Shown: positions 19,601-31,600 of the stretch, piece after piece
How positions within the stretch are numbered: position 1 is the stretch's first letter
How the letters are laid out: each line of letters opens with the position of its first letter
Made by a program: the position numbers and the translations under genes
The notes under the pieces: generated by a model
The model's input: only the letters and a program-made list of their open reading frames with translations
The model's database searches: none
What the model was told of the DNA's origin: nothing
Assembly: GCF_902686445.1 (NCBI RefSeq)
Contig: NC_062223.1
Location: 44,579,998 to 44,643,997 of the forward strand
DNA: 64,000 nucleotides
From: Sciurus carolinensis
Lineage: Eukaryota; Chordata; Mammalia; Rodentia; Sciuridae
Direction of reading: 5' to 3'

Positions 19601-22600
19601 AGTGGTAGAGTACCCCCCTGGGTTCTGTCCTCAGTAACTCTCAAACATTAAGATTTTGTGATTTGTGCCCCCTTTTTTTTTAAAAAAAAAATACTTTTTG
19701 TTGTAGATGGATATGATACCTTTATTTTATTTTTTACTGATGAGCAAACCCACTGCCTCACACATGCTAGGCAAGCGCTCTGCCACTGAGCTACAACCCA
19801 GTCCTGATTTGTGCCCTTTGAAAGATAGCAGTGATTATTGACAAGCAAAATCATTGCTAATGTTTGTTGTACATTTTTTTTTTTTTACTCTTAAGAAATT
19901 CAGTTTTGCTTTAGTGTTTAAGGATAGTCTGAAGCTCCTTGTTCACTGTGTCTAGTCCTTTCCTCTTCCTCCCATACTGTCACCACAACAGTTTACTCTT
20001 TGCCAGTTTAACTGTTATAAAACTATTTGAATGTAGGTCTGCTTCCCTCCCTGCCCCCAACAAACATCTGATTTCTTTTTGGATTTACAGCTATATTTTA
20101 GTTTTGTATATGTTTTTACTGCTTACTACAACTTGATCTCATTCTTCTTTATTTAACCTTGTACACTACTCCAGTATCTATGATAGGCTATTGTTTCTCC
20201 ATCTGTTCTGAGATTCTTGAGTTGAAGGGACTGCCCTATTCAGCTTTATATGTTAAAAACCTAGAAAGTCCTATTTTGGTTCTTATGATGTTGGTTAGAT
20301 GAATGGATTGATTTTTGCATGTAGGAACTATTGGGATGACAGGTATATAGCTAATTCATACAGAGTTTAATATTTGGGTTATACAAGTGGATTATTTTAA
20401 AGATGACTTGGATGGGAGGAAGGAAGGAACATGTGTTTGGCCAAGTCATTTTATCTGAACCTTTAAGCCTCTCAAATTGTGTTTCTGCGCTTTTTGGAAA
20501 AGACTACTTTAACTCCTTCCCCTGGTGCTGGCGCTTGAACCCAGGACCTGGTACGTGCTAGGCAAGAGCTCTATCACTGAGATACATCCCCAGCCCTGTA
20601 TTTCACTTTTTAAAATATGTTTAGCCTAGCCTGGTGTAGTGGCCCTTACCCATAATCCCAGCACCCAGGAGGATCGCAAGTTGGGAGACCAGTCTCAGTG
20701 TTTTTTGTCTTAGTAAAAAAATATGAAAAATGTGTTCTGTGGTATACTTATCAATTATGAATGAAACCAGAAACCTTGTTTATTTTGTTGAGTAGCCATT
20801 TGGTATTTTTTGTTTTGTTTTGTTTTTGTTTTTGATTTTCTTTTGATGGGGGGAGTACTGGTGATTGAACCCCGGGGGGTGCTTAACCACTAAGCCACAT
20901 GCCCGGCCCTTCTTTATTTTTTATTTTGATACAGGGTCTCACAAAGTTGCTGAGACTGGCTTTGAACTTGGAATCCTCCTGTCTCAGCCTCCTGAGCCTC
21001 TGGGATTACAGGCATGTTCTACTGCACCTGGCTTACCCTAATAGTTTTGAGTGGACAAATTAATTTCATCTTTGTTTATTTTTGCTTTTTAGAAAGGCTT
21101 TCTTATTTATTTATTGTGGTGGTGGGATCGAACCATGTGCTCTTAACCACTAAGCTATATCTCTAGCCCCAGATCTGGACATTAGAAGATGCTGTATGTA
21201 GCAGTGATTCTTCCTCATTGTAGTTAACCTGGGTTTAGTATTGGTTTTTCTTAAAGTTAAAACAGAAAGGAACTGTTAGGAGTGATTCCCCCCCCCCCCC
21301 TTCATAGGTTGTTTCAGGGGATCCCAGGTAGACCTTTAGAAGGGCAAAGTCTGTACTTGACTGTTTGTACTCATTAGTTGGACAGTTGCCAAAAAACGAG
21401 TCATAATTTTAAGCTTTTCTACCACATTTCTAAATTTATATTTCTCTTTAGGACCTAATTGTGGATTTGGAGTTATTTTTGTTTTGTTGGATAGTTGGTA
21501 ATGGTGTAAAAATTGATCTGAAAGGGTTTTGAGTTAGATGCCAACAGTGTGCCTGAAGTCCCAGCTACTTAGAGGATGAGCACAAGAGGAGGATCACAAG
21601 TTCTAGAATATCCTCAGCAACTTAGGAAGACCCGGTCTCAAAAAAAAAAAAAGGTGGGACTGATGTACATTAAATATTGAGTAAAATCAGAAGTGCAAAA
21701 TGGTGCCTTAGTTGATGTTTTTCTGTTGTTTGACTTGGTTTAATTTTAAATATCGTGGCTACTCTTGGTTGAAAGAGCCTGGTCTTCCAAATTCCAAAAG
21801 GTTTGGATTTTTATTTATATATTTTGTTGTTGTTATTGTTTTGTGGTGCTGGGCATAGAACCCAGGACTTCATGGATGCTAAGCTTGTGCTGTATCACCA
21901 AGCTATATCCTCAGCTCTTATTTGTATTTTGGAGCCATTTTTTTCTTAGGAGATGAATAAGCAAATATAATAAGCAGTGTGTGATAAGTGTAGTTTATTT
22001 TTAAAGCTTTTTAATTGTTTGCATGTGTAGAATTTTAGTCTTTGTAAGGATCAGAGGGCTTACTGGTTCATAATGCATGTTCAGTTTTGTTCCCCAAATC
22101 TCATAGTAATGAGTTCAGTTGCATTGGTAAAGGAACACAAAACTAAGCTGACTTTTAGTCCTTGACACCAGTCACATAAAATACTTTATTCTCTGGGCAT
22201 GTGAGTTGGCTTAATTAAGTTACTATTCTTAGAAAATCTTACAGAGTGCTACTGTGGTCTACTTCTAATTTTGAAAAACAAAAACGTTGACTATAGAGAA
22301 ACTTAAAAAGACTTTTTGTGTAGTTCTTAACATTTTAGCTAAAATTTGTTAGAATGACTTGAATCTGGTGTTACCTTGTTTTTAAGGATACATGACATTT
22401 TACAAACGTATTAGAGAACAGATAGATTATATGATAGTCGTGCTTAGTTAATGATGGTTGTTTCTTGATTTTGTCATCATCGTGGACATCATAGTGTTTA
22501 TACAAACCTAAATGTTACAACCTAGGACTCTGTGGAGGATGTGTGTGTGTGGTAGTCTATCTCCCTGTGCTCCTAATGCCATAATGAACAAAAGAACACA

Positions 22601-25600
22601 AGGTTAAATCAAGTACCAGAGAAAGAGATACAGTCAAGACCTCAGAAGAGTTGTGAGGATGTAGCTTAGTGGTCGAGTGTTTGCCTGGCGTGTCCAAGAC
22701 CCTGGGTTCCAGCCATAGCACTGCAAAATAATAATAATAATGATAATAGTGGAGACATGAAATGTATGAGATTGTTGCTGTCCTTTCAGAGTATACTGTT
22801 TTATAGTAAACTTAAAAAAAAATAGTATATTCTAAGATGATGACTGCACTGTTATAATCACTACTGTGCTTTAGTAAGTGTAGTGAATATGTAAAACAGT
22901 AGATACCTGTTTATTTTCATTATTGAGTATTATATACAGTATGTAATTGTATGTGCCATACTTTTTTTTTTAATATTTTATTTAGTTGTAGATGAACACA
23001 ATACCTTTATTTTACTTATTTATTTTTATGTGGTGCTGAGGCTCAAACCAGTGCCTCATGCATGCTAGGTAAGTGCTCTACCACTGAGCTACGACCCCAG
23101 CCCTGTGCCATACTTTTATATGACTGGTGGTGCAGTAGATTTGTTTACACCAACATCTCAAACACGTGAGTAATCTGTCATGTTGTTAAGATGGCCAAGA
23201 TCACTAGATTATATTGTAATGGAATTTTTTAGCTCCATTACAGTCTTATTGGAACTATCATAGTATATGACATTAAGACCCTGCTCAAAATAAAAAGGAC
23301 TGGGGGATGTAGTGCAGTGGTAAAGTACCAAACATATTAATAAAATAAAATACTTACTGGATAAAATAAGTAGGAAAAAATTGCAGATTATCCGAGAATA
23401 GTATTTTACTGACAATCTCCTTCAACTTTATTGAGATATAGTGGAAAATACTCATTACAAAACCAGGATTGAGGCTTTTCTATTTTATTCAGTTGGTCAT
23501 GGTCAAGAGCTTATGTAGAAGTAGACGTAAGTCCTTTAATCTACCATCTCACCCAACCTAATTTTTTTTTTTTTTTTTTTTTTTTGATGGTGGTACTGGG
23601 AATTGAACCCAAGGGCTCTCTACCACTGCTCCACATTGCCTGCACTTTTTAAATTTTTATTTATTTATTTATTTTCTTCTCAGCACCAGGGAGTGAACCT
23701 AGGGACACTGAGGTACACCCCCAACTTTTTTTTTTTTTTTTTTCGAGACACAGTCTTGCTAAATTTCTGAGGCAGGCCTAGAACTCGGGCTCCTCCTGCC
23801 TCAGTCTCACCATTATCTGGGATTATAGAGGCACACCACTGCACCCAGTATCCTCCCCTGTTTTATGTGTATCACATGTATTAAGATGATCTCTATTTTA
23901 ATTCACTTTGACCTTAGCATAATACCCAGCTACTGAAAATTTTATTTGGAACAAAAACTTTTTTTTTTTTTTTCCCCCTGTTTTACTTCTGTAGTAATGG
24001 GAAGAAGAAATTACATTTTCATGTTTTGGGTTTTTTTTTTTCCCCCTCCAGTGCTAGGGTTCAAACCCAGGACCTTATGCATTCTAGGCAAGTACTCTAC
24101 CACAGAGCTATACATCCTACCAGTATATAGTTCTTCTAATCATTCATGGTGCCTGTCACCTATCCACACCCTACCCTCCCATAGCCCTGGTAAAAGTTAA
24201 GAGCTAATATAGAAAGTGGTTTGGAATTTCAGTAAAGTATAATTCATGGAGTTTTCCCAAGACTGCCTGACTTATCCACAGTTAAGAAAAGTCTATTAAA
24301 AGTGTTCCCCCTTTCTCTAATTATGTTATGATGAACTGAAAACATTTTCTATTTATAGGTAGCCTTTCTTTTTTTCCCCTAATTATCCCCCGAGGCGGGT
24401 GCACCATTCCTGGAGGTACTGGAATGCCAGATCAATGTGTAGAGTGGAAGGAGCAAGCTCTTATTCCATATTCCTGCTCCAAAAATCCATTTAATGTATT
24501 GTCCTTGGATAGAGGATGTATCAGATACTAAACTGATAAGAACAGATACTGTACTTGATCTTAGCCAAAAGGCTGAGAAGCGATAGACTTTTAAAAGATC
24601 ACAAAAATGTAAAGTAGTTCAGTGGTAGAGCAGTTGCCTTGTATGCACAAGGCCCTGGGTTTGATCCCTAACACTGCAAAAAAGGAGAAATACAAAAAGT
24701 GTCATACTTTTTATTGTTTTTAGAAAATATATTTTCACAAAATGTTGTTTACATTGATATTGAAGATGTTTGTTTATTTTTCTGGTACTGATGATTAAAC
24801 CCAGGGGTACTTTTCCAATGAGTTATATTACCTAGCCTTTTTAGTTTTTGACACAGGGTCTTGCTAAGTTGCCCAGGCAGGCTTTGAACTTGGGATCCTC
24901 TTGCCCCATCTTCCTGAGTAGCTATGTTTACAGATGTGTGAGAGTATAATGTGTTTCTTTATAAAAAGTTTGAGAATTAATTGGAATGGTGTTTCATGCC
25001 TGTAAAGACAATGTCGGAAGTTCTATTTCTGTTTGAGTTACTTAACTTCATATGACGAACAAAAAATTAAACATAAAAAGTGACAAGGTACCCCACAGAA
25101 TGGGAGAAAATTTTTGGAAATTGTATCTGATAAGGGACTTGTATCTAATATATATAAAGAATTTGAATGATTTGGTCATAAAAAATAACCCAATTAAAAA
25201 ATGGGCAGTGGGACTGAATAGAGATCTCTCCAAAAAAGATTCGCAAATTGCCAATAAACAATATGAGAATATGCTTGACTTAAAAAAAAAATTGTAGTTG
25301 TAGATGGACAGACAGCATGCTGTTATTTTATTTATTTTTATGAGGTGCTAAGGATCCAACCCAGTGCCTCACATGTGGTAGGCAAGCACTCTGCAACTGA
25401 GCTGCAGCCCCAACTCAAGATGCCTGATTTCTTTAACCATCAAGGAAATGTAAATCAAAATCACAGTGAGATACCATTTCACACCCACTATTATGGTTTT
25501 AATCAGAAAGACAGATAATGACAAATATTGGGAATGTGGAGAAATTGGAACTCTCATACACTGCTGGTGTTAATGTAAAATGGTTCTGTCACATTGGAAA

Positions 25601-28600
25601 GCAGTCTGGTGATTGTTCAGTGTTAAAGTTACTACATAAATAAAAGGGTATCCCATATAATGGAATATTATTCAGCAGTAAAAAGAAAAATACTTGATAT
25701 AGGCTAAAACAAATCTTGAAAACATCATGCTAATTGAAAGCTAGAAACAAAAATCCACATAGTGTATGTTTTCCATGTATGTGAAATATTAGCAAATCTC
25801 TAGAGACAAGGTAGATTGGGGTAGCTGGGGGATTTGGAGGGAAATGGAAGTGACTGCTAATAAATGTTGGTTTCTTTTGGGGGTGATAAATGTTTTAAAA
25901 TTTATGATGGTTACATAACAGTATATTCATAAATGAAAAAATTATATATTGTAAATGGGTAAATTGTACATTATGTCAGTCATTTCTTAAAGGCATTATT
26001 AAAATGTAAATTTTAAAGGTTAAATATGTTTACTTCCCAACATTTAATCAGTTTACATTTTTATTTTATTTTATTTTTTATTTTTATTTTTTTGCAGTGC
26101 TGGGGATTGAACCCAGGGCCTTGTGCTTGTGAGGCAAGCACTCTACCAACTGAGCTATATCCCCAGCCCTAGTTTACATTATTTTAAAAAATATTTGTTA
26201 ACTGTCAATGGATAATTATTATTTATACGTGGTGCTGAGAATCGAACCCAGTTCCTTACACATGTGAGGCAAGCGCCCTACTATTGAGCTACAACCCCAG
26301 CACAATCAGTTATATTCATGTTGTTACAGAAGAAATAAATTAGAAAATGAAATAATTGGTAATGTACATGCTTTGAGAAACAGTCTAAATTTTGTTCTGC
26401 TCATTTGATTTGGAGTTTCATTCTTCTTTAACATCCTCTGAAGAGTTATATTGGAATTATAAGTTATTCCAAAGACAAAAAGCTGTATTTTGATAGTTTC
26501 TTATGGTAGAAAGTTGGCATAGAAGCACGGGACAGCTGCTGGCTGTCCCCCCCCCCTTCCCTTCATCTGTTCTTTTGGCTGTACTAAACAGAGTTATGAC
26601 CTTAGTTCGACTTGTCCTAGGTTTTCTTAGAGTGACTGGTAAGAATGCTTTTGCAACAGTCAGGAAGTAATACATTTTTTTTTTTTCTCCCCTGTACTAA
26701 GGTTTTAGTGGAGGACCTCTAGCATACTGTACACATAGTCTACCACTGAGCTATGTCCCAGTTCATTCATTCATTTATCTATCAATCTGTCTATCTATAC
26801 TGGGGATGGAACCCAGGGGTGCTTAACCACTGAGTCACATTCTCAACCCTTTTCGAGATAGAGTCTCACTAAATTGGGGCCTTACTAAGTTGCTGAAGCT
26901 GGTTTGCACTTGTGATCCTCCTGCCTCAACCTCCCAAGCTGCTGGGTTTACAGTCATGCACCACCACCCCCAGCTTATTTTTATTTTTGAGATAGGTTGG
27001 CCAGTCTGGGCTCCCACTTGAAATTTGTCTGCCTCAATCTGAATAGCTGGGATTATAGGCATGTGCTGCTTTGCCTGGCCAGCTCCATTCCTTATGGAGG
27101 CCCAGTTTTTCTTGTGGATTCTAGAAAACTGTTTAGTTTTTGCCCTGTAGCAGTATGTCACCTGTCCAGATGGCAGAAATGCTAGAGTCTCAAACTTGGC
27201 CAGTTTGCTAGTTTATAACAGTGACAAAAGGCTTTTTTTTTTTTTTTTTTAATTGTGGAAATTAAATGCAGCCACAGTTGCAGTGTGTGTACTCTTGGTT
27301 GTTAGGTTAGCATACATCTATAAGGTAGTCAATTGAGAATTAACTATATAGATTGCTTTATGAATGTTTAGCTAATCCTTGGCTAGAGAAAATAAAGATG
27401 TAACTGACACTCTTGATGATCCTCCAGGTGCCTGTGCATTTGAATTTTAGGGGTTCCATGAATTGGGTGGGGGGTGGGGATAAACTTTTGGGGGGTACCA
27501 GGCATTGAGCCCAGGGGTACTTAACCACAGAGCCACATCCCCAGCCCTTTAAAATTTTTATTTTGAGACAGGTTCTCATTAAACTGCTTCAGGCCTTGCT
27601 AAATTGCTGAGGCTGACTTCAAACTTTTGATCATCCTGCAGCAGCCTCCTGAGCTGCTGGGATTACAGGTGTGTGCCACTGTGCCCAGCAGGGGGATAAA
27701 CTTTTTATTAACGTCTAATTAAAATGGAACATTCCCTTCTGTTATTAATGTGCACCAGAAACCAGATAGTAGTTTTAGCAGCATCCATGACATAAATATT
27801 TGAATATTATGACATAAATATTCAAAACACTCATCAATGTTTTGATGTTTTAAGTTTACATTATTATATGTAAATTTTGCTTTAAAAATATTTCTGTAAC
27901 TTCCAAAGTTGGTTTCCTTTGGAATTCCTTGGAATTTGCAGTCCTGGTTGCCTGTGCCTGTAATCCCAGCTACTTGGGACACTGAAGCAGGAGGATTGCA
28001 AATTCAAGGCTAATCTCAGAACTTAGTGAGACCCTGTCTCAAAATAAAAGAAGAAAAAGGGCTGGGGAAGCTCAGTGATAGTTTGTCCGTGTGCCTGGGA
28101 CCCTGGATTCAATCCCCAGTATTGCAAAAGAAGGGAGAGAGGGGAAGAGAGAAACATTTTATGTACTTAACATTATTCTGAGAAAGGGCTAGTAGGCTTT
28201 ACTTAACTACAGAAAGCTTTGGGGGCACTAAAAATTGTCAGTAATATATAACCATGGTTTTCAATCAGTCTGAACTAGAATCACTTGGACAACTTAAAAA
28301 AAAAAAAAAGATGGTACATGAATCCGTGGAGACTCTGGTTTAATTAATCTAGGGTGGAACATGAGCATCTTTTAAACTTTCCATCCCCCAAGTGATTCTA
28401 AGGTACTGTCAGGGTTGCAGATGTAGGAATGTCTTATTTCATAAGGAGTCATGTGTACCTCTTGCTGTGATCATACTTGGTCAGATGTTAAAATCTAACT
28501 TCGAGTTCTGCTCTTCTTTTTAAAATATATATAGTAGGACTGTGGTTGTAGCTCTGGTGAGTGCTTGCCTAGCATGTGTGAGGCACTGGGTTCAATCCTT

Positions 28601-31600
28601 AGTACCACATAAAAATAAATAGAGGTATTACGTCCACCTACAACTAAAAATATTTACATATATACATACACATTTTTTTCCAAATCAGTGGTTTAATTTT
28701 TAGCCAAATAGGTCTTTAGCTCTAGAAGAATACCCAAGAACACTGTAAAGTGGTTTTTGTGTGTGGTTTTTGGTTTGGTTTTGTTATTTTGGGTACTAGT
28801 GGTTGAACCTAGGGCACTTTACCACTGAGCTACATCCCCAGTACTGTTTTTTATATTTTGTAACAGAGTCTCACCAAGTTACCCAGAGTGGGCTGAAACT
28901 CCCAATCTTCCTGCCTGAGCCTTATGGGTAGCTGATATTTAGGGGTGTGCCACTGTACCTAACTGCCCTGATTTATATGTTTGTTTATTCATTTCTTTTA
29001 CTAGGAGTTGAACCTAGGAGTGCTTTACCACTGAGCTACATCCCAGCCCTTATTTTTCTATTTTGAGACAGGATCTCACTTAGTTGAGAAGCCCTCCTTA
29101 ACTTGCGATTCTCCTGCCTCAGCCTCCTGAGTCACTGGGATTGGAGGCATGCATCACCAAGCTTGGCTGCCCTGGGATTTTTAAAAACCCACCATTATAG
29201 ACATTGTAGCATGTTGCTGCCTGCCTTGCCTTGCTGGCTGGCTGTTTGTAGATTGTTACCAGGGATTGAACCCAGGAACACTTAACCACTGAGCCACATC
29301 CCGGCCCTTTTTTTTTAATATTTTGAAACTGGGTCTTCTAAGTTGCTTATGGACTTGCTAAATTGCTGAAACTGACCTTGAATGTTCCATCCTCCTGCAT
29401 CGGCCTCCCCAGCTGCTGTGATTAAAGGCGTGTGTTATGATGCCACATGCCTTATTATTTTTAGTGACTACAGTTTCTGTAACTTATTTAACTGCCCCAG
29501 ACTCCAACCTCAGGTGAGGTGGGTGGCGGGGGACACCAATCATACTTAATTTTGATCAGTAATGCTACTTGCCCCCTGCCAATGTAAAAATGTCTTTTTA
29601 AGCTGTCACAGTAGGGCACACCTGTAACCCCAACAACTCAGCAATTTAGCAAGATCCTAAGCAACCTAGTGAGACACTCTCAACATAAAAAATAAAAAGG
29701 GCTGGGGATGTTGCTCAGTGGTGTTCAGTTTCCAGTACCCAAAAAAAAAAAAAAAGGTCTGTTTCTGCATACCTTTGCCAGTGAAGTGTTAATTATAAGG
29801 TACTTGATTTCTGTTTTAGGAATTACATTTGCATTTCTTTTGAATGTTTAAAAATTTAGTTGTAGCCCACATGATGATACATGCCTATAATCACAACTAC
29901 TTAGGAAACTGACCCAGGAGGATCAAAAGTTCTAGGACACTTAGGGAGACCTTGTCTCAAAGTAAAAAAAAAAAAAAAAAGGTCTCAGTGAATAAATCAC
30001 TGGTAGGGCAACTCTGGGTCGTATCCCCAGTACCAAATAAAATAAAGTTAATTAGTTTTTATTTTTTGTTCTATTCATATGCATTGCCCCGCCTAGGAGG
30101 TGCTAGGGATTGAACCCAGGGTCTAGTGCATGCTAGTCAAGCACTCTTTGAGATATGCCTCTAGCCTCCTCCTTCATCTGTTTTCTTTTTTGGGGAAGAG
30201 TGGGGTGCCAGGAATTGATTCAGGGACACTTGGCCTCTGAGCCACATCCACAGACCATTTTCTTTTTGAGTCACTGACATTTTACATTACAAATTGGTAT
30301 ACTAATAAATTTAGTACTTTGTCATATGGGTTGAAGGTACTAAGTTTGTCTTTTGATTTAGATACTTTGCTCATACACAGATACTAAGCACTAGTACTCA
30401 GTGTATTCCCAAACCCTTATTGTATGTTTAAATCTTCGATCTATCTTTCTTTGGTAGAAAGGGTTAATAGAAATTTGACTTTATTTTGATAAAGACAACA
30501 ATTCTAACAGTGGACTATATTCATTGAGTATTGACCATTCTGATATGAAATGCCATCCTATTATTTGCTGATTTTCCATTTATTGCTCTTTTGAACTACA
30601 TTGTCCAGTGATTGGTTTGTCACCATTTTAACCCATAGTTACTGGTGATTGAACCAGGGGCATTTTACCACTGAACTACATCCCCCGTTCTTTTTATTTT
30701 TTATTTTGAGACAGGGTCTCCCTAAGTTCTGAGGTTCTAAGTTTCTGAGGTTGGTCTTAAACTTGAAGTCCTCCTGCCTTAGCCTCCTGAGTTGCTGGCA
30801 TACATTACTGCACCTGGCAAAACAACATAATTTTAGTTTAAATTGCAGTAGTCTTTTAAAATTTTTCATTCTAAACAAATGCATACTTGCCAGTGGTGCA
30901 GTTTATCCCAGGAGTTCGTTTCTCCTACGTAATTTGTGTGTCTAAACAGATGACTCTTAAAACTTTTCTAAACTGGTGTTTTGACAGAGTCGTTACATGA
31001 AATAATTCTACTTGAAAAAGAAAAAGATGATAGGGAATCCTCAAATATTATTAATGTGTATTCTATAATGTAGATTTCAAGAAGTCCTGGAAAAACAAAA
31101 CTTTTATCTGACTTCTTTGAGCATCACTTTCTTTTTGGTGCTACACAGAAGTGTTAAAGTAATACTTGTTTCTTATGCCTCTGGTGGTAGCTACTGTCCT
31201 AGGGTTTCTGGGTTTTTTCCTGCCCCCATCCCCTTTCTTTTTTACAGTACTGGGGATTGAACCCAGGGCTTCCCTTATACACGTGAGGCAAGTGCTGTAC
31301 CACTGAACTATATCCCCATTCCTAAAATTAAATTTCTGTAAAAATAAAAACCACCTTTTGCTGGCTGTATTGACATATGCCTATAATACCAGGTACTCAG
31401 AAGCCTGAGACTGAAGGGTTGCAAGTTCCAGGCCAGCCTGGGCAACTTAATGAGATCCTGTCTGAAAATAAAGGGCTGGGGATGTAGTTTAGTGGCAGAG
31501 TGTTCCAGTCACACCAGTACTGCAAAACAACTAGAAGAAAAAGAAAAACAACAAGAAGCCACCTTATTAAAGAGTTTGGAAAATACTAGAAGGGGAGAAA

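Noticed and set aside
26835..27161. 108-codon minus-strand open frame
   Set aside because: It is simply the translation of two adjacent antisense SINEs.
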